Source: Zeugodacus cucurbitae
Lineage: Eukaryota > Arthropoda > Insecta > Diptera > Tephritidae
NCBI RefSeq assembly: GCF_028554725.1
Contig: NC_071670.1
Coordinates: 19,162,001 to 19,226,000 of the forward strand
Reading direction: 5' to 3'
Length of the DNA: 64,000 nt
In this document: piece by piece, positions 11,701 through 23,700 of the stretch
Layout of the letters: each line of letters starts with the position of its first letter
Numbering within the stretch: the stretch's first letter is position 1
The notes under the pieces: generated by a model
Database searches by the model: none
Told to the model about the DNA's origin: nothing
What the model saw: only the letters and a program-made list of their open reading frames with translations
Made by a program: the position numbers and the translations under genes

Positions 11701-14700
11701 TTATGATTAGGTCGTTCACCAAGTAATTTCGTTTTTAGAGTAATTTAAACACGTTTGTATTGTGTACAACATTTTCTATTTTGATCCAATACCTTTTGCT
11801 ATCTTTCATGCTCTATTTGACCCTTGCAGGCAAAAACTGATTCAAGTGATTTTTGACGTTCTGATTTGGGGTGAATGCAGTGACCGGAACAAGTTATAGA
11901 CCGAAGATACCAAGTCTGGAGAATATGGTGGGTGTGGCGCCACATCCCAAAGCTTTTGGCGAGTCATAAAACTTGTATGGTCTCGGATTATCCTGGTGGA
12001 ACACTACACCTTTTCTATTGATTAATTCTGGCCTCTTCTGTTTGAGGACTTCACTTAATTTGCCCCAGCTGCTCACAATACACTTCAAAGTTAATCTTCT
12101 ATTGTCGGACCAAAGCACTAAATAAACGATCCCTTTGAAATCACACCAAAACAAACAACAAAACCTGTTTTTGGTTAGTTCATCCTTTTTAGACCGCAAT
12201 CTCTTACCCTATATGTTTAATTTAACGTTAATATTATATATTATATATAATATATTTAACGTTTAATAAGCAAATCACAGTCGTTAATGCGACGAAGCAA
12301 ATTTCGTTCAGAACATGAGGAACCTATATGTAAAGCTTCGAAATTAATCATTGACGTTTCATGTGCTTGTGAAAGACCACGTTGGACAAATTTAATATTT
12401 CAGCAATCTCTCGAGCTGTTATTCGACGATTTGTTCGACCAACGACTTTATTTTATCTACATCGGTTTCAAGAGTTCTTCTAGGACTTCGTACTTTCTCA
12501 AGATCAAGATCGTGCCGACCGAAATTTTACAAACCAATTTTGGTATTGGTGTTCAGATAACAAATCTTCTCCGTACACCTCACACAATTTTCGCTTTGCT
12601 TCAACTGTTTTTTACTATTTCTTCCATCTTCAATAGGGCACCAAACAAATTTCAGATCCAAGTTAGCTCTGTAAAATTTCATCCATAATATTTCGATAAT
12701 AAAATTTGCAAAATTGTGTGTTTTAAGAGTCCAGGGGTTTTATTGTAAGCATGTCTGTACTCTAGGGATTGTAACGAACAACACCTACATAAGTTAAACC
12801 TAAAAATCTAGAAACAATTTCCAAGTATATCCATTATAGAAAAACATTTGGGTATTTGCGAATACAACAACACATTTCATATGACGATTACTTGGATTGA
12901 ATTTTGGAAAAGTTTTGGTTAACTATTTAGGAGGCTTTAAAATAATTTTTAGAAGTTTAATTGTTCCAATAGTAAATAAGGGACCAAATTATCAAGAACT
13001 AAGTCAATTTCTGGCCTGGCCTGAAAGCCCAACATTAAAAAAACTATTATACTACCATTGTCTTCATTTCATTCAATTATCGCCAATAATTCATATTCAT
13101 ATTGTATATATAAATAACTTGGAATAATTTGTACATATGTTTTTATAAATACAACTCTGTTTTCTTATAAGCGAATGCCAAAAAAATTCACACTAAAATA
13201 ACGAAATGTCTGCAAAGAATTTACGTTGTTTTATTGTTTCATAAAATCAAAAACATTTGAAAAAACAATTCTAATAAAAATACAATTAAAACAACAAATA
13301 AGAAAAATCTTCAAGCAACCACATTTTTAAAACAGTTGAAATTTCTTTCATATATCGAACTTCTATAACTCGAAGTTCTCTATAAGTCGAACTCTTGAAT
13401 TGGTAATATGAGTCAAATTTCATACAAATTACCGTAACTCAAAGTTTTTTTGTGCATTATGGTGATTCGAGTTAGTGAAGTTCAATTGTACTTCAAATGA
13501 ATTAGACAAAATGAGTTGGACGCAAATGATGTCCAAGCTTACACTCACTGTTATAAGTGCAATGCACTTTAGTTATCCTGGAGTATAAAAACAACGCTTA
13601 AAACTTCTCACTTGTCCAAGACAACTTTTAATCCAGTTGATCGTTCTTTTCGCACTCGCTTATACAGAAAACGAGCCGTATGCTATCAATATGCTGTAAA
13701 GCTACTCGCAGACAACTTCATCGAATATGATTGGCATTCTCATCTGCATTTGTAAAAAAAACCATAACAAATCTATTATAATATTCTATGTATTTATTGT
13801 TGTTATTGTATATGAAAATTTGTTATGATAAATTGTTATTGTTGTCATTTGGGACGAAAAATCTCTGTGTTTCATATATTTTATAACAAGGTTATTTGTA
13901 AAAGTCTCATTGCTCTGTTCAATTGGTGCTTCTCATTATATACATTTATCATCCGCTCATCGAATAAAAAATGTTATGTAATAATCAAGTCTACTAATTT
14001 TTTGTATCTATAGTCCTACATTAACTTATCGTAATAAATTGTTGTATAGTAATTTGTTGTTTTACTTTTACAATTACCGTTGTTCGGCTTTTAAATGTTT
14101 CTTTCCTTTTTTTCTTCTCTCTCTTTTGCTGTTACCAACAAAATTATAAACAAAAACCAAAAAAAAAACAAACAAACAAATGTAATCAACCATCTAAAAA
14201 CTTCATCATAAACCACCACCAACCAACCAACAAAAACCAACAACAATTACCAATCAATCAATAAACCAAACAACCAACCAACCAACACCCTCATTCATCC
14301 ACATATCTCCTTTCAACATCAACAACAACAACAACATTCTGCCTGAGCGCAGATGATGAACGTGTATTATTTTCACCATCAGGCTGACGAATTATTGGGC
14401 ACCGCCAGCGAACAGTTTCTGGGCAAGAGCGTTAAGGAGATCAAGCAGACGATATTGCAAACATTGGAGGGCCATTTGCGTGCCATACTCGGTGAGTTGA
14501 GTTTGTTATTATGCAGACAATATACCGTTGTCATATTTGAAAATGTTTCGATTACACATCATTTCTTACCCAACACAAATTTGAAATAAACAATGAGTAG
14601 CGGCAATAGCAATATCGAAAGTGAAGTGAAAGTTTTAATTGTTCTCATTCCTTTTTAGTATATTTTTAAAAGCGAAAATTAGACTTACATAACAGTTATC

Positions 14701-17700
14701 GAGAATAATACTCATAGAAATGATTCAGAATATAAATCGGTAACGGTAAACAATCATATTATAAAAAGTTTCGACTCTATTTGTATTTTCCTACATTTTT
14801 AAAAGCAAACATTTATTTTAAATAAAAAGAACCGATAATATAAATATCGATAACTATATACCCTCATGTTTGAATAAATTTTCGATTCTACACATATTTC
14901 CAAGTATTTTTATACTCTCGCAACCTGTTACACAGAGTATTATATTTTTGTTCACATAACGGTTGTTTGTGTCACCAAGAAATAAAAGAGTTAGATATGG
15001 GGTTATATATACATATATAAATGATCAGGATGACGAGTAGATTTGAAATCCGGATGTCTGTCCGTCCGTCTGTCCGTGCAAGCGATAACTTGAGTAAAAA
15101 TTAAGATATCTTAATGAAACTTGGAACACAAATTCCTTGGCACCCTGAGGAGGGCTTCAAAAATGGGCAAAATCGGTCCACTGCCACGCCCACAAAATGG
15201 CCAAAACCGAAAACCTATACAGTGCCATAACTAAGCCATAAATAAAGTTATGACATTAAAATTTGGAACATTTCGCATTATGGAGTGGCACATTTGGATG
15301 TAAAAAAAAAGTGGGCGTGACCCGCCCCCAAATAAGTTTTTTGTATATAACTCGCAAACCAACAAAGCTATATAAACCAAACTTTCTGTAGTCGATTCTC
15401 TTACGTACCCCACCACACCCCATGAAAATAGTTGAAATCGGATAATAACCACGCCCAGCTCCCATACAAAGGTTAGGTTGAAAATTACTAAAAGTGGGTT
15501 AACTCACTAACGAAAAACGTCAGAAACACTAAATTTCACATAAAAAATGGCAGATGGAAGCTGCACTCAGATTTTTTTTTACAAAATGGAAAAGGGGCAT
15601 GGCGTCGCTCACTTATGGGTCAAAAACCATATCTCAGGAACTACTCGACCGATTTCAATGAAACTTGGTTTGTAATAGTTTCCTTACATCCCAATGATAT
15701 GTTGTGAAAAAAAGGCCAAATCGGTTCACAACCACGCCTACTTCCTATATACCAGAACTTTGAAGACGATCTGAACCGTTAACTTTACAATATATAAAGT
15801 AAGCACTAGTGAAGATATCGGTGCAGAACTTTGCACAAATACTATGTTTATAAATATTATGTGAAAATTGGCCAAATCGCTTCACAACCACGCCAACTTC
15901 CTATATACCAGAACTTTGAAGACGATCTGAATCGTTTCCTTTACAATATATAAAGTAAGCACTAATGAAGATATCGGTGCAGAACTTTGCACAAATACTA
16001 CGTTTATAGTGTGGCAGCCCCATTCTAAAAATCAAGGCCCCATATATCGAACATGAGGACCTCGGTGCTTCTAACCTAATATTAGGGTTTCCAAGAGTAT
16101 AAAATGTTCGGTTACACCCGAACTTTGCCCTTCCTTACTTGTTTTAAATATATAAAAGTATATAAAGAAGCGTATCGACATTAATCCTCCTAGAAAAGAC
16201 TTAGATTAAAAATCGATAAGGACACATACTCATATGGTAAAAAGTTTCAATTATTTTCTCATTTTCCTGAATTTTCAAATGCTTAACTTTAACGTAAATA
16301 ATAATTATCGATAATATAGGTATCTATAACGATATAATCTCATATTTGAATAAAGTTTCATTTTTATGACCAAATTTAAATATCAGTTATCGCATTCATC
16401 GCATTCTCATTTATTTGTAATGCAGAAATTGAAGTTACAGAAAAAAGATCGATAATAATACTCCGTATTAGGTACTCCCAAAAAATATCGATAACGATAC
16501 ATAACAAATTAACTAATTTTAATTATAAATTATATCTAGATTTTGACCGAGGAATATTATTGGCCCTATTCACACTGCGGCAATTGAGATTCACTCTTTA
16601 GTACCAATATTTAGCCTGAAACTAATCGATGTTTACATTTACTGTCCTTATAATATGAGGGGTATTCAGACCTAACCTGTTAATCTGGTAATTCGTTAGT
16701 TCGTTAAAGCACTTTACTGTGAACATACTTTGTGCTCTATCTCAGTAGTGTAGTAAATTTTGAAATTTTACACAAAAATTAACTGAACTTTATAGGTAAG
16801 AGAAAATTTTATGTTACCAAGTAACGAAAAAATTATCAAGCTTGTCAGGCTCGTACTTCGTTATCGATAGAACGGTAATTTATTAATTTTTCAAAAATAA
16901 AATACACTTAGAAAACTACGGGAGTACCGGCTAACGTATTAAAAGAGCTGGCCTGAATATCACTATATTATAAATATAGTGAGCATGCTAACGAGGCAAC
17001 GGGTTCTTGGTGGTCTACTAAAAACAACTTCTTATGGTTGTTGTTGTTTATCGAGAACCCAGAATAACCGCAGAATGATAGTGATTAGTATAAATATATC
17101 TTTGGCTTTATGCTCTTTTTCTCAGAGATACGCCATAATATGACTTTTGTACATCAAGCTCATTTTTTGAGGGGACCAGACATTGAACTTCCTGTATATG
17201 GTTTGTCGTCAAACCACATCTTATGGCGAATCGTAAAGCCATTCGTGTGATAGAACTATTAATTTTCAAAACAGAAAACCCGTGGTTGCATTATTTTACA
17301 AATTTTGTTAAATACTTTCACTTTATCCATTTATAATTATAAATTATACCTACTAAAGGAAATTGCAAAATCACGAATGAAATTGTCTATGCGTTCCAAA
17401 AGTCCATTAAAACTTCACAAGACATTTAAATAAAATACCGCAAAATGTCTGTAAGTACTAAGCAACCATTTATTAGCGCTTACTAATAAAGCGGAAACGA
17501 AGATATTCTTCGTACAAGCAAACGAAGCACGAGGTGAGAAGGGAGCGACTGATTACTGTTAAACAAAACCGAGAATTGCAAAGCAGATACTCGTACTTGG
17601 GAATAAGGACACTTGAGTTGGCACGCCACAAGTAAATGAGTAACATTAAAACCAGGAAGAGTCATACAAAAAGTGTAATAAAAGAGTGTTGTAATGCATG

Positions 17701-20700
17701 TAAGGCGAGTGTTAGTTGATATGGTGGTACATAACGGTACAAGACTATGAAAAGAAATGCGAAAAATAAAAGTGGAAAGGGCGCACCGTCAATGAAGGAA
17801 GGCTAAAGCGAGAAGTGGCTGACGGCTACTATTATTATTGTTATTCTAGATTAAGGCCACTGTAGGCTATACTTTTATTATTTTTTGCTTTCTGTTATTG
17901 CACAAGAAACCCAAAGCGTTTTCATGCTAGCTCCAGCCGAATGAACCAAGCGCTCCTGCAATACAATGGAATTTAATTACAATGCTTAGATTTGATTTAA
18001 ACAGCGCTGACACACCATAATAGCATTAGGGAACGGGAGCGAAAAGGAATTTAGTAAAATGGACAAATGCTTGAGGAAAGTAAATGAGTTCAGATTTATT
18101 TAATTTCTTTAATAATGAGCATTTTCTTTTTACTGTTGGGGTGCTTAACATTTAAACGAGAATCAGGAAGTTGAATATTTCATAACAGAGAATGGCTACA
18201 GAGATATGGTAATATTCATAACCTATACGCCTTAACTTCGAGAGGCGTTGTGGTATGAGAGTGGCTTGAAACAAGTTACCACCAAGCATCTGGAATTATA
18301 TATATTAAGATTTTGGTTTATTTTTCTAGGGCTCATAAAAGTAGAAACTCAAATAAGGGATTTGAAATAAAATTAGAAAGTGGGTGGAAATCAATATTAA
18401 GGGACATCCAAAGCACCTGCATTTAATTATAGAAAAGGTTTTATTAGAAAATCAATTAAGTGTGTGTAATATACCAAATATACCAGTTAACATTTAAGCA
18501 CGAAACTTTCATTTCGAAAAAGCACATTTGATCCATACATAGAGTTACATTGTCGGCAGTGACCTCTGCATTAACCTTTTGGCGTAAATTTGTGCCACCA
18601 ATGTCCTTAAAGAACACAGGTATCCTTGAATACCCAAAAGGTGATTGCTTTCAATGCCAAGTCTACTACAATAGTAATTTCATAAATAAACAAACGGTAT
18701 TGTTATGAATTTTTATTCGTGTCTCCTCTGTCAACTGCAATAACTCTAATAGAATAGTATCGATTGAAAAGTAAACATGACGTTGATGCCAAGTCGCATG
18801 TCACAAGCTAGACAAATTGTTGTGTGCAACACAGGAGGTAAATACGGTGGCGACCATTACTTGAAATGAAATTCAAAGTACTATACAAATATTTAAGTGG
18901 ATAAAGGATGCGGTTCGTGCAATGGACAGTTATACTTTTTCAAACTCATGTACCGATCATATATATATATATTTACATAAATTAACAAGTAAGGAAAGGC
19001 TAAGTTCGGGTGCAACCGAACATTTTATACTCTAGCAATTTATTGATGTAATTTTATAAAGATAACACAATTCGAACCAAATATTCGGCATAAAGTTCAA
19101 TAGAATAAAGAAAAACATCATAAATAGTATATGGGGCTGATGTAATTCGTTTTCACCACCAAGATACAATATATCGAAGTCTTTACGCTCACTTAATTTT
19201 ATATTACCTATAATTAGGTATATGGAATCTGGAGGAAATTATGACCCGATTTAACCATTTTTTTTTTGGTACAGAGACAAACTGTTAAAAGAAAAAAATT
19301 CAGAGGGAATGAATTACATTAAAATATCTGAGAGATTTACCTATAATTTCGGTAAAAAATCACACTTAGGAACTTAGTCCTTCATGTTCGATATCAGGGG
19401 CCTTGAAAAGTCATTTTCCGATTTTGACAATTTTTCCACAAGTGATGTTCACAACTCAAATACAGTATTTGTGTAAAGTTATATTCCGATATCTTCATTG
19501 GTTTCTAATGTATATATTATAAAGTGAACGAGTCAAATGGAATTCAAAATCGGGGTCGGGGCCATGCCCACTTCCCCAAAAAAATCAGCAATGGACCGAT
19601 TTTGCCCTTCTTCGAAAGCAACCTCCTGAGGGTTGTTTGTAACACCCAAAACTAAACGAGTTAGATATAGGGTTATATATACCAAAGTGATCAGGGCCAC
19701 GAGGCGAGTCAAAGTCCGAATGTCTGTCTGTCCGTCCGTCCGTCTGTGCAAGCTGTAACTTGAGTAAAAATTAAGATATCTTGATGAAACTTGGCACACT
19801 TGTTTCTGGGCAAAATCGGACCACTGCCACGCCCAAAAAATGGCGAAAACCAAAAACACATAAGGTGCCATAACGGAGCCATAAATAAAGCTATAGAAAC
19901 AAAATTTGATCCAAAGGATCGCACTATGAAGGGGCATATTTTAATGTAATTTTTTTGGGGAAGTGGGCGTGGGCCCACCGCAAATAAGTTTTTTGTATAT
20001 ATCTCGTAACTCACTAACGAACAACGTCAGAAACATTAAATTTTACAGAAGAAATAGCAGAAAGAAGCTGCACTCAGATTTTTTTACAAGATGGAAAATG
20101 GGCGTGGCATCGCCCACTTATGGGTAAAAACACATTTATCTATATAATATTTTCATGACACCCTGAAGACACGTGTGGAAAATGGATGCAATCGGTTCAC
20201 AACTACGACAACTTCCCATATAACTTAATTTTGAATTCCATCTGATTCCTTCATGAAGAACTCAGTGCCTTATGGTAATTTTTCACCGAAAATATCGGAA
20301 AATCTCTCAGATATCTTAATTTAATTCAGAGGAAATCTTTTTCTTCTAATAGTGTGTCTCTGTGTCAGAAATTGTTAAAATCTGGTCATAACTTCCCCTA
20401 GCTAATTATATGATTTTCAAAAATACGATGGACTTAAATCGGGAAACATATGAAATATCTTAGCCAAATTAAATGAGCATATAATCTTAGATGTGTATGT
20501 ATGTTGGTGATGAAAATCAGTTTAATTTGTTCAGGAATTACCTCAGCCTATATACTTTACTTGATTTATATAATTTGTATCGATAATTATAAAAAATCGA
20601 TAGTTTAATACGTTTAATCTATTTTCTTTAAATTATTATCGATAATTATGAAAATCGGTTATTTAATAATTTTGATTTCACATTTTTGAATACTCATAAT

Positions 20701-23700
20701 TACTATCGCTAATTATGTATATCGATAATTTAATACTTTTAATCTAGCATTTTTGAATAGTCATAAATTAATATCGACAATTATGAAAATCGTTGGTTAG
20801 ATTCTTTAGAAAATAAATGTCATCGATACTTATGAAAATCGATATTTAATTTATCGATAATTTTTGGTATCAAAATTAGGTAACAACAATAAAATATTAA
20901 ATGTTTTCACTATATACGTATATAATACAACAAAAAACGAATAACTTGTGCCCCTAGAGAAAAACTATTTTTAAAAACAATTTTCTTAATTGTATGCGCA
21001 AGAAGTAAGACAGAAGTATGCTAAGTTGTCACTGAATAATGCAATGACACCAAAAATGTAATTGCTAATGCTAGTTATTGTGGCAACTCGCCAGGTGTGC
21101 GTGGTATAATTTGTGACTAACGGTCATTTAACCACCATTAGGTACTGTACAACAATAATGGGTAGTTATATTTATCATGTGGATAAATTTTTGAAATTAT
21201 GCCAAATGCCTTAAGGAGACGTTTAAACCAGTTCAGCATTCTTTTCGCAATCGGTTATGAAAATCTCGCTTATATATACCAGTATGTTTAGGTATTCAAT
21301 TGAAAACTATAAAAAATATTCTCTTCAGCTTGAATTCATCACACTTAATTGTCTAAAACTCAGCTTAGACTACTAGCAACATTTTAAATATTTTTTTTAT
21401 TATTTTAACCTTGCAGCCTAATTTAAAGAAATAAAACAGAACTTAACTCATAAACAGGCAGTCAACACGCGCTTGTAAATACTCAAATATGTAAACACAT
21501 TCATAAACATATTTACCGATTACTCCCAGTAATATTATCATCATTAGAATCGCGCACAATTTATTTACAACCCAAAAGACTTGTGCTTGAGTCAATGAAG
21601 AGTTTACTCTAATATTGTCGGTGTTTGGCAGGTTGCGCAGCTTGTGGGATTGTAATTGCGTACATCTGCACTTGACCATGACCGCCGTCGCGTTTATTGC
21701 TCTCACTGTTGTTGTTGATTAAATCGAATGTGTAACAAATGAGGAAGTGTACACAGAAGTTTTGTTGTTGCCTATTTTTTCATGCTTCAGAACAAGGGGT
21801 TTTATAATGTGTATCATTAAATTGAAATTCAAGCATTTTGCTGGAAAATCTCAAATTACACTTCGCTTAATTGAAAATAACTTCGGCTGTGCATTGAATT
21901 CTGTGTATCGAGAAGGTCATTTTGTAAAGTTGTCTTAAGTATTTTGTTAGAAACATTTTTGTTACGTTACACTCAGGTTAAAATACGCTGTCAACAGTAC
22001 AGCGATTATTTTTAGTCAAATTCTGCTCTCTTAATTAAAAAGCAATACAAAAATCTTATTGTTTATTTATTGTTATTGTTCGTGATGACTTGTCATATTT
22101 AAGGTATAATGAAAACATGTAATCCAAAAGTGAGTTTTATTTTGAGCAAAAAAAAATCATAAATAATGATTGTCTTTGGTTTTTATCTTTTTTGCTCAAA
22201 AATAAAGATATAAATTTACTCAAAATTAATCATTATCAATGAAAAATTATTAAACTCAATAAATAATAACATTATTACAATTTTTTAAATAAAACTTATA
22301 ATGATTACTGTCCTGGCCATAAATTGAATACAAACTCAGAAGAACTATTCACGTTGAAACCTATTATCCGAGAGTTCTACACGGCGTATGAGCGACATCA
22401 AAAAAATTTAACTTATATTACACTATCAAGGGTACTATGAACATTATGAGAAGAAATTCCAAGAAGTCTGCATTCTAAAAGGCATAAATGAGAATGCTTT
22501 TGACCAGGCATTCACTTTTGCTACGGCACCCAAGAATTATGTGTGTGCTTGAAAAGGCAAAATGTGGGCTAAACCACAGTTTTATTGCACACCATTAACC
22601 ACTGGGCGTACGTCACAGCATACACGACGATCAACACGAAGCTCAACAACAACACCCACAATGTACACTGGAAAAGGAAACTAAAGCCAAAGAAAGACAT
22701 TCTTTATTGCCACAAATTTTCCTGCAGCTGCAAAAGGATGGAACGAAAAAATGGTGAAGAGATAGTGACGTTAAATACAACTGCGAGCTAAAATGTACTG
22801 TATGTATGTATGTCTGTATGTATATGCGTGTAACTGCGTCATTGTATGCGCTCGTTATTAGCAAAAGCGCATCCCTTCCTGATATATATGACATCATTAC
22901 ACACAGCTGTACTTGCGTACTTGCAACGACTATTAGAAAAATCGCATAAAATCGTATATTGTTTGCGGTACACAAAAGACATCTGCTGAACAAAAAACTA
23001 TTTACATACAAAGTATGCGCATAAACTAGTTCATAAAGCGTTTCACTTGAATAATAAGCTCAGCTGAGTCGGTAGAGTATCCTTCCTGGTTTTATAGCAC
23101 ACCCTGACAGCGACGCGCAACTGCAAGCAAAAGTGAGCGCAACTGTTTTGGTTTACTCAGCACTACGACACATTGCTTTCGGCAACATGTTGCCAAGCGC
23201 CACCCACAATGTTTAGCAACATTTACCACACTATTTTCAGCAATTCAATGAATGTTGATACAAACAAACAGCTTTAGCTGCTATAGTACATACGTTTGTA
23301 TGTGTGCAAGTGTGTGTTCGTAAACAAAACAGACTTGCTAGCAACAATAACAAACACACAGCTGATTAGCTGAACCGTACACACAGATGTTGCTGACATT
23401 TGCGCGCCGTTTTCAGTCTGCGGTTTACATTTGGCGTTCAAAGACGTGCGTTTTTTGTTTCGCGCGCCATATTTGCCTCTAATTCGTTACGAACGTGTTC
23501 GTCATTCATAAATTAGCGTATTATTGGATTTTAAATAATTTGTTTGTTTGTGGCCAAAATGCAAATACGGAAATTGTGTGCCAAAATAAATAAATTAAAA
23601 ATAAGATTGCTTACATGAGTTGCTATATTTATAAACATACATACATACAAGTATATGCGTATGTATGGAAATCAGTTAAATTAATTACTCGCTATTGATT

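Noticed and set aside
16660..16970. Possible MITE with GGTATTCAGACC/GGCCTGAATATC ends
   Set aside because: The inverted match is only about nine of twelve bases and no target duplication is evident, so it was kept only as a remark.
22643..23011. 122-codon minus-strand open frame
   Set aside because: Hydrophobic composition driven by AT-rich and microsatellite DNA, with no splice context, recognisable domain or start signal.
23060..23100. tRNA-like A-box (GAGTCGGTAGAGTATCC)
   Set aside because: No B box or cloverleaf follows. Likely coincidence.
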